This document shows positions 43,691-52,794 of a stretch of DNA of 64,000 nt, one piece after another (within the stretch, counting starts at the first letter, position 1; each line of letters starts with the position of its first letter). The position numbers and the translations under genes are program-made. The stretch lies in NCBI GenBank assembly GCA_965243255.1, contig CBDEUH010000004.1, positions 1,054,001 through 1,118,000 of the forward strand, given 5' to 3'. Source of the stretch: Bin87 sp965243255 (lineage in GTDB: Bacteria > Chloroflexota > Dehalococcoidia > Lucifugimonadales > UBA3495). A model generated the notes under the pieces. It was not told the DNA's origin. It saw nothing but the letters and a program-made list of their open reading frames with translations, and ran no database searches.

Positions 43691-46180
43691 GTGTCTGACG
43701 TCCTTGCCTGGTTGATTGCCCTCTGGGCGCTGTCGCTGGTCGGGTTCCCGATGGCGTTGGCCGTTTGCGGGTTGGGGCGTCTGTCCGACCGGGGATGGAC
43801 GGTTTCCCGCACGCTGGCGCTGCTGCTGCTGGCCTGGATTACCTGGATTGGCGGCTCGCTGGGAGTGATTCCCAACTCGGCGGCCGGCATCGCCGCCGTG
43901 CTGATAGCCCTGGTTTTTATATCGGCGTGGCTGGCCTGGCAGCAGCGCATGGTACTGAAGGATTTCTTGCGCCGGCGCTGGACCGTAGTGGCAGCCACCG
44001 AGCTGCTGTTTCTGGCCGTGTTCATCTTTTGGGCATTAATAATCAGCGAGGCGCCGGCGATCAATCACACCGAAAAGCCGATGGACTTCGGCATCCTCAA
44101 CGCCATCGTCAACGCCAGTGGATTTCCACCGGAAGACCAGTGGCTTTCGGGCCACAGCATCGCCTACTACTACGGGGGGCATTACGTAGCGGCGACGTTG
44201 ACGACGCTGACCGGCGTTCCGACGGACGTGGCGTACAACCTGGCGATGGCCACGGTGCCGGCCATGCTGGCCGCCGGGGTACTTGGTTTGGTGTACAACC
44301 TGCTGCGGCTGGCCGGCGCTCGAGTGGCCCCCGCATTGGTGACCGGAGCGCTCACCGCCCTGGGAATTACGCTGCTGGGCAATCTGTCAGGAATGCTGGA
44401 ACTGGCCTACGTGCGCGGGCTGGGCGGCGAATGGTTCTGGCAGTGGCTGGGGGTCAAGGGATTGGAGTCGCCGCCGGGTGGCAGCGGCTGGCTGCCCGAC
44501 GGTTTCTGGTGGTGGTGGCGCGGCACACGGATCATCGACACGCTGGCCGAGGGCGGCGCATCGCTGGACTACACCATCACCGAGTTCCCTTTCTTCAGCT
44601 TCCTGCTGGGGGACCTGCACGCCCACGTAACCGCGCTGCCCTTCCTGGTGCTGGCCCTGATGCTGGCGCTGAATCTGCTGATGTCACCGGAGCCGCCGAA
44701 CTTGGAGTGGGTGAAGGACAAGCCGCAGGAGGCCGGAGCGTTGGCGCTCACCTTGGGCGGGCTGGCGTTCATCAACGCCTGGGACTTTCCGGTGTACCTG
44801 TGCATCGTGGGGGCCGCCGGAGTCGCGAGGTGGTTTGCCAGGGAAAACCGCCCGCCGGCGATTTCGCTGCTGGGCGCGCCGCCGGCAAACATCGGCGTGA
44901 TACCAGAAACGGGTCCGGCGCTGGCCCGGTCAATCTACCGAGGGGCGGTCCTGGTGGTCAGCCTGGCCGCCGCCGGCGTGGTGCTCTATCTGCCGTTCTA
45001 TATGTCTTTCGATAGTCAAACAACCGGCATATTACCGGTGACCGGCCCGGCGACGCGGCCCGTGCTATTTCTGATCGTTATCGGGATGCCGGCATTTCTG
45101 GCCTGCAGCCTGGTGGGCCGCGCCGCGCTGGAGCTGGATTGGCCTACCGGACGGCGGCGCGCCATCGGCTGGCTGGCTGCGTCGGTGGGGGTCGCGCCGT
45201 TGGCGCTGTGGCTAGTGGCGGTCGGAATCAGGGTGTCGGTATCGCCGGACGCGGTAACGCTGGCCGACGGCCTGGTGGTTACGCGTATTGCCCTGGCGTT
45301 GCCGCTGCTCGGCCTGGGTGGGTTGGCGATGTACTGTGCCATGACGATGGCGCAGGAACGCCGGCCGCGCCGCTGGACCGTGTTTGCGTTGGTTCTGGCG
45401 GCGGCAGGCTTCTTTTTGCTGGGCGGGGCAGAGCTGTTCCACATCGCCGACCAGTTCGGCAACCGCATGAACACGGTTTTCAAGTTCTACTATCAGGCCT
45501 GGCTGTTGTTGGGGATTTCCGGCGCGGTGGGCGTGTACTACGTCGTCGCCATCAAACTGCGCCGCCAGTGGGTTGACGAATGGATAGTGCTTCAGGCCAG
45601 CCTGCGCTGGACCTGGACGGCGGTGGCGATAGTGCTGCTGCTGGCATCGATGTACTACCCGGCCGCCGCCGTGATTGAGCGCACCGGGTGGGCGATGGCC
45701 GGGGAGAGCTGGCGTGACAATACACTACATGGTTTGGACCACCTGCGCCGTTCGTCTCCGGACGTGTACGAAGCAATCCAGTGGCTGAACGAATCCGCTG
45801 CGCCGGGGCGCATCGTGGAAGCCGTGGGGGACGACTACGACGCCTACGGGGGGATTTCCGCCGCAACGGGGCGGGCGACGATCTTGTCCTGGGAAGGGCA
45901 CGAACGCCAGTGGCGGGGCCGCGACGTGGACTCCACGCTGGCCCGCCGCCGGGCGGACGTAGAGGCTGTTTACACCGCCGACACAGGTCAGCTGTCGTCC
46001 GCACTGCTGAGGGAGTACGGCGTCCGGTGGGTAATCGTGGGGCCGCGGGAAAAGGCGGCCTACGGCGACGACGCAGCCCAGCGGATGGTAAAGTGGGCGG
46101 ACGAAGGATGGCTCTCGCCGGCGTTCGCGTCCGGGGAAGTCGTGATTTATGAAGTTATTGAACAGACCGACGCCAAGTGA
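43691..46180 (+). CDS. Chlor_Arch_YYY / DUF2298 multi-spanning membrane protein
   Basis: This 829-residue, very hydrophobic protein has more than a dozen membrane helices and the name-giving YYY in GHSIAYYYGGHYVAA near residue 158. Other marked segments are GDLHAHVTALPFL and a soluble C-terminal part (about 690-829). The family, found in Chloroflexi and archaea, is related in layout to GT-C glycosyltransferases; the activity is unproven. It starts with GTG 22 nt after ftsY. It is one of the taxonomic indicators for this window. Confidence 0.8.
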   Translation: MSDVLAWLIALWALSLVGFPMALAVCGLGRLSDRGWTVSRTLALLLLAWITWIGGSLGVIPNSAAGIAAVLIALVFISAWLAWQQRMVLKDFLRRRWTVVAATELLFLAVFIFWALIISEAPAINHTEKPMDFGILNAIVNASGFPPEDQWLSGHSIAYYYGGHYVAATLTTLTGVPTDVAYNLAMATVPAMLAAGVLGLVYNLLRLAGARVAPALVTGALTALGITLLGNLSGMLELAYVRGLGGEWFWQWLGVKGLESPPGGSGWLPDGFWWWWRGTRIIDTLAEGGASLDYTITEFPFFSFLLGDLHAHVTALPFLVLALMLALNLLMSPEPPNLEWVKDKPQEAGALALTLGGLAFINAWDFPVYLCIVGAAGVARWFARENRPPAISLLGAPPANIGVIPETGPALARSIYRGAVLVVSLAAAGVVLYLPFYMSFDSQTTGILPVTGPATRPVLFLIVIGMPAFLACSLVGRAALELDWPTGRRRAIGWLAASVGVAPLALWLVAVGIRVSVSPDAVTLADGLVVTRIALALPLLGLGGLAMYCAMTMAQERRPRRWTVFALVLAAAGFFLLGGAELFHIADQFGNRMNTVFKFYYQAWLLLGISGAVGVYYVVAIKLRRQWVDEWIVLQASLRWTWTAVAIVLLLASMYYPAAAVIERTGWAMAGESWRDNTLHGLDHLRRSSPDVYEAIQWLNESAAPGRIVEAVGDDYDAYGGISAATGRATILSWEGHERQWRGRDVDSTLARRRADVEAVYTADTGQLSSALLREYGVRWVIVGPREKAAYGDDAAQRMVKWADEGWLSPAFASGEVVIYEVIEQTDAK

Positions 46181-46218
46181 TGGCGGGTCTAATCGCAGGC
46201 AAGCAAGGAGTCAGGACG

Positions 46219-46653
46219 ATGGAATTCAACGACGTGAGGCAGTTTTTCGCCAGCAACCACCGGGGCGTCATCAACACCTTCAGGCGGGATGGGTCGGCAC
46301 AGACCAGCATCGTGGTGTGCGGCGTGTCGCCTTTCGAGGGTGATGAGGGACCGATATTCGTGACCGTGCGCGGCACGTCTTACAAGGTGCGCAACCTGCG
46401 CCGGAACAACCGCTGCAACGTGATGGCCGTGGCCGAGGATTGGCGGCAGTTCGCCGTGGTGGAAGGCACGGTAACGTTGAACGACTATCAGAACACCGAC
46501 GCGGAAGAGATGCGGCAGATGCTGCGGACGGCGTTCATGGCCTGCGGCGACCACGAGCATCCGGACTGGGAAGAATACGACCGGGCCATGGTGCAGCAGG
46601 ACGCGGTGATAGTGAGGCTGACGCCGGAGCGGGTGTACGGGTTGATACGCTAG
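46219..46653 (+). CDS. PPOX-class (pyridoxamine-phosphate-oxidase-fold) protein, likely F420-dependent
   Basis: This 144-residue split-barrel protein starts MEFNDVRQFFASNHRGVINTF, followed by FVTVRGTSYKVRNLRRNNRC and AVVEGTVTL, as in TIGR03618-type proteins that bind F420 or FMN. With npdG in the same window, an F420H2-dependent reductase is plausible. AAGGAG at 46205-46210 selects the ATG at 46219. It converges on ligA with a 4-nt overlap. Confidence 0.75.
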   Translation: MEFNDVRQFFASNHRGVINTFRRDGSAQTSIVVCGVSPFEGDEGPIFVTVRGTSYKVRNLRRNNRCNVMAVAEDWRQFAVVEGTVTLNDYQNTDAEEMRQMLRTAFMACGDHEHPDWEEYDRAMVQQDAVIVRLTPERVYGLIR

Positions 46654-48737
46654 ACCTGGGTCGGCGATTCTGCCGCCGCCGGGTCTGGCTCGCTGTCCGC
46701 GGCGATACTCGCGGGGTCGTCCAGGAGGGCGAGCAGTGCGTCTTCGTCCAGCACCGGCACGCCCAGGCGTTCGGCCGTGGTCAGTTTGCTGCCGGCCGAT
46801 TCTCCGGCGACCAGCCAGTTGGTCTTGCGGCTCACTGATGAGGTGGTAGCTCCGCCCAAGGCCTTGACCTTGCCTTCGGCCTCCCGCCGCGTCATGGACG
46901 ACAGCGTGCCGGTGATAACAAAGGTCTGCCCCTTCCAGGGCTGGGCGGTTTCGTCCACGGGCGCCAGTTCCTGCCACATCTGAACGCCGGCCTGCAGGAG
47001 GCCGGCGATGGTCTGGCGGTTGCGCTCGGCGGCGAAGTAACTGACGATGCTCTCGGCGATGCGGGGGCCGATGCCGTCAATTTCGGTAAGGTCCTCGGCG
47101 TTGGCGGCGGCGATGTCAGCAATGCTGGCGTAGCGTGCGGCCAGGAGTTCGGCGACTTCCGCACCCACGTGCAGGATGCCCAGGGCAAACAGGATGCGCG
47201 CCAGAGGACGCTGTTTGCTGGCCTCGATGTTGGTCAGGATGCGGGTGGCCAGCTTGTCGCCCATGCGGTCAAGGTGGGTCAACTGCTCCTGGGTCAGGGA
47301 GTAGAGGTCAGAAACGTCGGAAACCAACTGCCGGTCGATGAGGACGCGGCACCACTGTTCGCCCAGGCCGTCCATATCCATGGCGTTGCGGCTGACGAAG
47401 TGCTTGAGGGACTCGAAGAACTGGGCCGGGCAGGCCGAGTTGGGGCAGCGGTGCATAGCGTCGCCTTCAACCTTGACCACAGCGGTTTCGCAGTCCGGGC
47501 AGGATTCGGGCATTCGGAAGATTGGCCCGCGTTCCTCGCCGGGCATCTCCACCGGGCCGATGACGTGGGGAATGACGTCGCCGGCGCGTTCAATCTCGAC
47601 CAAGTCGCCGACGCGGACGTCCTTGCGGTGGATGTCCTCCTCGTTGTGCAGGGAGGCGTGCTGCACAGTGGCGCCGCTGACCACCACCGGTTCCAGGATG
47701 GCCTGGGGGTTCAGGCTGCCGGTACGTCCGACGTTGATGACGATTTCGCGCAGACGGGTAACGGCCCGCTCGGCGGGGAATTTGTAGGCGATGGCCCAGC
47801 GGGGCTCACGGCCGGCCACGCCCAGGGCGTTCTGCTGGGTGATACTGTCCACCTTGATAACCAGGCCGTCGGCCTCATAGTTCCAATCGTGGCGGTGGGC
47901 CAGCATCTCATCGTAGTAGGCGCAAACCTCGTCAACCGTATCGAAAATGCGGTTCCGCTCGTTGATTCGGAACCCCCAGGAATCCAGGGAAGTAAGGGCG
48001 TCCCAATGGCTGGTCGGCAGGGCCGCCTGGCCGGTGTCGTTGAGGCTGTACACCCAAATGTCCATGTTGCGATCGCGGACCACCTGGGGGTCGAGCTGGC
48101 GGATGGTGCCGGCGCCGGTGTTGCGGGGGTTGGCGTAGAGGGGTTCGTCGTTGCGGGCGCGCTCTTCGTTCATTCGGTGGAAACTGTCGAGAGGGAGATA
48201 CACCTCGCCGCGGGCTTCCAGCACGGGCGGGTAATCGCCGTGCAGACGGGGCGGTATGTTGGCGACTTGCCGCAGGTTGTGGGTAACGTCTTCGCCGGTC
48301 TGCCCGTTGCCGCGGGTTGCTCCAAGGACAAACTCGCCGTCCTGATAGACCAGGCGCACGGCCAGGCCATCGATTTTGAGCTCCGCGACCATCTGGAAGC
48401 TCTGGCCGTCCAGGAGGTCGGTAACGCGGCGGTGCCACGCTTCCAGTCCGGCACGTTCAAAGGCGTTGGCCAAGCTGAGCATCATTATGGGATGCTGAAC
48501 CTGAGGAAAGCGGTCGGAGGGGCTGCCGCCGATGAGCTGGGTGGGCGAGTTGGGCAGGCGGCATTCCGGGTGGGCGGCTTCCAGTTCGCGCAGTTCCTGC
48601 ATCAAGGCGTCGTACTGGCCGTCGCTGACGACCGGGGCATCGTCGTTGTAGTACCGCTGGTTATGAAACCACAGCTCGTCGCGCAGTTGCGCCGCCCGGT
48701 CGAGGCTGCGTTGGAGTTCGGGAGATGGAGTAGTCAT
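46650..48737 (-). CDS. ligA: NAD+-dependent DNA ligase
   Basis: A 695-residue enzyme that seals nicks in replication and repair. The adenylated lysine is Lys121 in ELKIDGLAVRL. The OB domain is followed by a four-cysteine zinc finger (CPDC, CPNSACP) at about 406-430, the HhH domains (EIDGIGPRIAESI) and a C-terminal BRCT domain (GQTFVITGTL). Length is normal. The ATG at 48737 matches the family's N-terminus; an upstream start at 48857 would add 40 unrelated residues. Confidence 0.95.
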   Translation of the reverse strand: MTTPSPELQRSLDRAAQLRDELWFHNQRYYNDDAPVVSDGQYDALMQELRELEAAHPECRLPNSPTQLIGGSPSDRFPQVQHPIMMLSLANAFERAGLEAWHRRVTDLLDGQSFQMVAELKIDGLAVRLVYQDGEFVLGATRGNGQTGEDVTHNLRQVANIPPRLHGDYPPVLEARGEVYLPLDSFHRMNEERARNDEPLYANPRNTGAGTIRQLDPQVVRDRNMDIWVYSLNDTGQAALPTSHWDALTSLDSWGFRINERNRIFDTVDEVCAYYDEMLAHRHDWNYEADGLVIKVDSITQQNALGVAGREPRWAIAYKFPAERAVTRLREIVINVGRTGSLNPQAILEPVVVSGATVQHASLHNEEDIHRKDVRVGDLVEIERAGDVIPHVIGPVEMPGEERGPIFRMPESCPDCETAVVKVEGDAMHRCPNSACPAQFFESLKHFVSRNAMDMDGLGEQWCRVLIDRQLVSDVSDLYSLTQEQLTHLDRMGDKLATRILTNIEASKQRPLARILFALGILHVGAEVAELLAARYASIADIAAANAEDLTEIDGIGPRIAESIVSYFAAERNRQTIAGLLQAGVQMWQELAPVDETAQPWKGQTFVITGTLSSMTRREAEGKVKALGGATTSSVSRKTNWLVAGESAGSKLTTAERLGVPVLDEDALLALLDDPASIAADSEPDPAAAESPTQV

Positions 48738-48912
48738 CGCTGCACCATCCTGGGGTTGACGTGTGGGTACTATAGTATAGCCCCGGCAGCGGAGTGGCCG
48801 CATCGTGAGGTTTGTTGCGCAAAAGGCATTTTGCCCATGCGGTTGCCGCTGGCGCATCCACCCGGTAAGATGGCGGCAATTCGGGCGCAGGCCCAGGGAT
48901 GCAGGTGAAGCA

Positions 48913-49251
48913 ATGGCAATTTACCGACTTTACGCCGGCGATGACGGCCAGTCGCACATTGAGGAAACGAGCCTGGTGGAGCACCCGGAGTTGGGGGATG
49001 CGCAAGCGGCCCAATCCATTGCGTTCCGCGAATGGCCGCCCGGCCACTTCATTGACTGGCATCCCGCACCGCGGCGACAGTACATCATCTCGCTGCGGGG
49101 TGAGATTGAAATCGGCCTGGGCGACGGGACAACGTTTCGCTACGGCCCCGGCGATGCCAGGCTGGTAGAGGACACTAGCGGACAGGGGCATACCACGCGA
49201 GTGGTTAGCGATACGCCCAGCCTGACGGCGGTGATTCCGTTGGCGGGATGA
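48913..49251 (+). CDS. Small cupin protein (tandem copy 1)
   Basis: A 112-residue single-domain cupin. After IYRLYAGDDGQSHIEE comes APRRQYIISLRGEIEIGLGDG and then GPGDARLVEDTSGQGHTT, with the His of the second cupin motif in GQGH. It is the most diverged of three tandem homologues and has its own longer linker. AGGTGAAG precedes the ATG. Function unknown; cupins of this size often bind metal and a small organic acid. Confidence 0.75.
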   Translation: MAIYRLYAGDDGQSHIEETSLVEHPELGDAQAAQSIAFREWPPGHFIDWHPAPRRQYIISLRGEIEIGLGDGTTFRYGPGDARLVEDTSGQGHTTRVVSDTPSLTAVIPLAG

Positions 49252-49347
49252 TGCCCCGGGCCGCTCTTGATTCTCGCCCCGTATCAAGCGGGGTGCGGGC
49301 TCCACGCGGAAATGACGGTTCAAGAAATTACACAGGAGGCTCTCAGA

Positions 49348-49689
49348 ATGGGACAGATAGTAAGGGTGTACAGTGGCAGCGACGGTGAAAGCCACTTTGA
49401 AAACCTGACGCCGGACCAATTCGCCGACATTGCGAACAACGTGGGCCCCGGCGACATCAACGTGAACCGGCGGGAGTCGCCCAGCTTCTCCGACTACCAC
49501 AACGCGCCGCGGCGGCAGTACGTGGTCAACCTGAACGGCATCGCCGAGTTTGAGGTGGCCGACGGCACCACGGTGCGCATGTTCCCCGGCGACGTGCTGG
49601 TGGCGGAAGACCTGACGGGGCACGGGCACATCGCCCGCAGCATCGGGGACGACTTCCGGGTCTCGCTGGCCGTGCCATTGGCCGAGTAG
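49348..49689 (+). CDS. Small cupin protein (tandem copy 2)
   Basis: A 113-residue cupin sharing VRVYSGSDGESHFENLT, PRRQYVVNLNGIAEF and GDVLVAEDLTGHGHIA with both neighbours. A strong AGGAGG at 49334-49339 sets the ATG at 49348. It is closest to copy 3 (both have 'ADIANNVG' or 'AEIANNVG' and GDVLVAEDLTG). A 13-nt gap separates them, so copies 2 and 3 arose by recent duplication. Confidence 0.75.
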   Translation: MGQIVRVYSGSDGESHFENLTPDQFADIANNVGPGDINVNRRESPSFSDYHNAPRRQYVVNLNGIAEFEVADGTTVRMFPGDVLVAEDLTGHGHIARSIGDDFRVSLAVPLAE

Positions 49690-49702
49690 ATGGGATGACA
49701 AT

Positions 49703-50038
49703 ATGATTGTACGAATCTACGCTGGCGACGACGGCGAATCCCATTTCCAGGACGTGAGCGCGGATGAATTCGCCGAAATCGCCAACAACGTCGGCTCCGG
49801 CGACATTACCGTCGGGCAGCGGCCGGCCGGATGGTGGCAGGACTATCACACTGCGCCTCGCCACCAATACGTGGTCTTTATGTCCGGCGGCGCCGAGATT
49901 GAAGTTGCCAGCGGCGAAAAGCGACAGTTTGGTCCCGGCGACGTGCTGGTGGCCGAAGACCTGACCGGGCGCGGCCACGTCATCCGCAACATTGGCGAGG
50001 AGCCGCGGATTTCGCTGGCGGTGCCGCTGGCCGATTAA
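49703..50038 (+). CDS. Small cupin protein (tandem copy 3)
   Basis: A 111-residue cupin (VRIYAGDDGESHFQDVS, APRHQYVVFMSGGAEIE, GDVLVAEDLTGRGHVI). Like copies 1 and 2 it keeps one His in the PRxQY strand region and one in GxGH. It ends in a 4-nt convergent overlap with the DUF2851 gene. Confidence 0.75.
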   Translation: MIVRIYAGDDGESHFQDVSADEFAEIANNVGSGDITVGQRPAGWWQDYHTAPRHQYVVFMSGGAEIEVASGEKRQFGPGDVLVAEDLTGRGHVIRNIGEEPRISLAVPLAD

Positions 50039-51309
50039 TTGGGCTGGGTCGCTCCGGCCAACAGGCGTTGCAGGTGAATCAAGCCCTGCTGCCGCCGGGC
50101 GTTGTCGGCGATGCGGCCCCAGCCCGGTTCCTGCAACGCGGCGGCCAGTTCGCGGGTGATTTCGTTATCGGTCAGCGGGCCGTAGTCGCGGTATAAGTCG
50201 AGCATGGCCTGGGCGCGGTGAGCATCGCCGGCCAATGCCTGCCGGCCGTGAAGGAAGGGCAGCACGACGTTCACGGCGATGTCCTTGGCCCGGGCGGGGC
50301 CGATGAAGGCGGACTTGCCGGCGTTGTCTCTCACCGACAGAGCATCGGTGAGCTGGGACGGTTCCCCAACCAGGGCGGCCCGCTGCATCCCGTCGATCAG
50401 TCCGCCGTCGGCGAAGCGCGCGACCAACTCCGCCGCGCCGACCAGGCGACGCCGGGGGTGATTGGGCGGCCGCACCCGGAAGAGCCGCCACTGGGCGGCA
50501 TCAAGGGCGGGGCCAAGTCCCCGGAGTGACGGGCCTTTTTCAAACCCGGCCAGTTGCAGCAGGCATGACGCCAGCGTCCTGGCGCGTTGGTCGTCGGGCA
50601 GTTCCCGAACGGCAGCGGCCAGGGTCGCAAAGGGCGCAGCGGAAGCCAGCCGCAGAAAGGGATATCGATTATGGCGGTAGCCCAAGGCCTCGCAGATTGA
50701 TTCCCAGAGGACTTGCTCGTGTTCCAAGTCCGGCATCAGCATCTGGAAGCGATTGCTGTGGAAGAGAAATCGGGCGTCCCCGGCCCGGTTGAGCAGTGCG
50801 GCCATCTCTTCGGAACGCCGGGGCCGGCGGTAGCCGTGCTGCGCCAGTATGCGCCAGAGGCGGCTGCGAACTTCCTGCCCACCGTTATCCTCCGACTGGG
50901 CATCATCCAGCAGACTCCGCAGGTTGACCGTTGGCGGAGACGATCCACCTTCGGTGCGGGAGGGTTCGGCATCGGCTTGCAAGGCCACGTGGAGGGCGAC
51001 GCCGTTATAGTTGGGGTCGTTGTGGTGTCCGTGGGCCAGCCAGTCGCGTTGGCGCAGGTGAATCTCCACGTCGCCCTGCACCAGGCCCTGACCCTCCACC
51101 AGCAGCAGGGCGTTGCGGAAATCGGGGCCGGCGGTTACACCGGGTCGTCCGGGGTAGAGGACTTTGATGCGGCGTCCGCTCTCGGTGCGCAGGGCATGGC
51201 TGCGGGCCGCTCGGCGTTGCCACAAGAGGGCCAGTTGGGCCTCGCTGATGGGCGGGATGGCGTCGGTTCCAGCGGGGGCTGCGGACTGGTTGGGGCGGGA
51301 GTCGGTCAT
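50035..51309 (-). CDS. DUF2851 family protein
   Basis: This 424-residue protein has the DUF2851 core PGRPGVTAGPDFRNALLL, then GDVEIHLRQRDWLAHGH and DPNYNGVALHV in its N-terminal third. The acidic/His pattern (D, E-x-H, D) resembles a restriction-endonuclease-like or metal-dependent site, but the role of this family is not known. The C-terminal two thirds are helical and Arg-rich. It is likely in one transcript with the small membrane protein 24 nt downstream or upstream on the same strand. Confidence 0.75.
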   Translation of the reverse strand: MTDSRPNQSAAPAGTDAIPPISEAQLALLWQRRAARSHALRTESGRRIKVLYPGRPGVTAGPDFRNALLLVEGQGLVQGDVEIHLRQRDWLAHGHHNDPNYNGVALHVALQADAEPSRTEGGSSPPTVNLRSLLDDAQSEDNGGQEVRSRLWRILAQHGYRRPRRSEEMAALLNRAGDARFLFHSNRFQMLMPDLEHEQVLWESICEALGYRHNRYPFLRLASAAPFATLAAAVRELPDDQRARTLASCLLQLAGFEKGPSLRGLGPALDAAQWRLFRVRPPNHPRRRLVGAAELVARFADGGLIDGMQRAALVGEPSQLTDALSVRDNAGKSAFIGPARAKDIAVNVVLPFLHGRQALAGDAHRAQAMLDLYRDYGPLTDNEITRELAAALQEPGWGRIADNARRQQGLIHLQRLLAGATQPN

Positions 51310-51333
51310 GGGAGATACCCGCCGACAGGTGTA

Positions 51334-51840
51334 TCACTCGCGAGGTTCCGGTGTCCAGGGCCGGATGTCAGCAAGGGCGTCGGCTTGCCGGCGGGACAGG
51401 CGATACTCGCCGCGCCACCAGAGCAGCACGCCGGAAATCGCGGGCACTGCCACGGACAGGACAGCGAGTATCAGAGCGATGTCTTTTTGGTCGCCGGTGG
51501 CGCCGGCATATATCACCAGGCCCAGGTTCGCCGCGGCCAGCAGCAGGAACAGCAGCGCGGCCCAGCGAGGGCGCCACATGCCGCCGAGGCCGGAGACGAA
51601 ACCAGCGATGGCGCAGGCGAGCACCAGGCTGACCATTTGCGGGGCCACGTCCTGGGGAAATCGCAGGAACAGCTCGGTCCACGCCTCACATCTCGTAAAG
51701 ATCACGTATTCGCCGACCTGGGCGGAGCCGCATCGCATACCCACCACCTGGGACCAGACGGTCTGGCACAAACCGCCGGACAAGCCCAGCGCCAGGGCGA
51801 GCAGGCGAATGATCAACTGTGAACTGGTGTATGCTCCCAT
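51334..51840 (-). CDS. Hypothetical four-helix membrane protein
   Basis: A 168-residue protein with hydrophobic segments at about 7-28, 67-88, 90-110 and 120-142 and a polar C-terminus (RRQADALADIRPW). Two Cys (C25, C37) and one more at C51 lie in the first loop. It precedes DUF2851 by 24 nt on the same strand. No family recognised. Confidence 0.6.
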   Translation of the reverse strand: MGAYTSSQLIIRLLALALGLSGGLCQTVWSQVVGMRCGSAQVGEYVIFTRCEAWTELFLRFPQDVAPQMVSLVLACAIAGFVSGLGGMWRPRWAALLFLLLAAANLGLVIYAGATGDQKDIALILAVLSVAVPAISGVLLWWRGEYRLSRRQADALADIRPWTPEPRE

Positions 51841-51917
51841 GTCTTTTCGACCTCGCAGCGTGCCTACATTCTACATGGTCTGTTGCCAATTGCGGCCCCT
51901 TGGGGAGAACAATCAGG

Positions 51918-51926
51918 TGGTAGAAT
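51918..51926 (+). promoter_or_regulatory. Extended -10 promoter of the MBL gene
   Basis: TGGTAGAAT (TGn plus TAGAAT) 28 nt before the ATG at 51955. Confidence 0.4.
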
Positions 51927-51954
51927 GGCGCACTTGACGGATTCAGGAGGGACT

Positions 51955-52791
51955 ATGACCGCGAGCAAAATAAGCATCGGAAACGTGGAGATTGTATCCC
52001 TTTCCGACGGCTTGCTGGAGTTTGACATCTGCAATTTTTTCCCGGATATCCCCACGGCGGAGTGGGAACCCTTTCATGACCATTTGACACCGGACCGCAA
52101 GGTTAGCTTCAACCTGGCCTGCTTCCTGGTGCGTTCCCAGGGCAAGACGCTGGCCGTGGACACGGGCCTGGGGGCCAAGGACACGCCGGAAACGCCCTGG
52201 GGCGAGCTGCTGGACGACATGGAGCGCAATGGCGTCTCGCCCGACGAGGTTGACGCTGTGGTAATGACCCACCTGCACCGGGACCACGTGGGTTGGAACA
52301 CCGTGCGGGACGACGGGGGAACGCTGCGGCCCACTTTCCCCAACGCGCGCTATTACTTCAGCAAGGTTGATTACGAAGCCAGCCACGACCCGGAGCTGCA
52401 GCCCGACCGCTTCCCCAACGCGCCGGATTGCGTTTGGCCCATCGCCGAGATGGGGCTGGTGGAGTGGATGGAGGGCGAGTTCAGCATCACCAGCGAGCTG
52501 ACGACGCTGCCCACGCCGGGCCATACGCCCGGGCACATGAGCATCATGATCAACTCCGGCGGCGAGCGCGGGTTGATTCTGGGAGACGTGCTGCACAACA
52601 CGGCGCAAATCCAGCAAACCGATTGGGCCTCCCGGGCCGACATCATCCCGGAGCAGGCCATCGCCACCCGGCAGAGCGTACTGGACCGCCTGGAGAGCGA
52701 GGGCATCCCGGTGGCGGCGGTACACCTGCCGGCGCCCGGTTTCGGCAAGATCGTGCGGCTGCAGGGCAAGCGATACTGGCAGGCTATCTAG
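51955..52791 (+). CDS. Metallo-beta-lactamase-fold hydrolase
   Basis: This 278-residue protein has the binuclear zinc motif THLHRDH (H106, H108, D110, H111), then TPGHTPGHMSI and GDVLHN with the further His and Asp ligands. It resembles quorum-quenching lactonases and alkyl sulfatase-like MBL hydrolases. AGGAGGG precedes the ATG. The MFS transporter starts 3 nt after its stop, so hydrolase and transporter probably act on related compounds. Confidence 0.85.
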   Translation: MTASKISIGNVEIVSLSDGLLEFDICNFFPDIPTAEWEPFHDHLTPDRKVSFNLACFLVRSQGKTLAVDTGLGAKDTPETPWGELLDDMERNGVSPDEVDAVVMTHLHRDHVGWNTVRDDGGTLRPTFPNARYYFSKVDYEASHDPELQPDRFPNAPDCVWPIAEMGLVEWMEGEFSITSELTTLPTPGHTPGHMSIMINSGGERGLILGDVLHNTAQIQQTDWASRADIIPEQAIATRQSVLDRLESEGIPVAAVHLPAPGFGKIVRLQGKRYWQAI

Positions 52792-52794
52792 GGA

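Noticed and set aside
47169..48908. Open frame of 579 codons on the plus strand
   Set aside because: It is fully antisense to ligA, has no recognisable domain, and reflects the high GC third-position pattern of the real gene.
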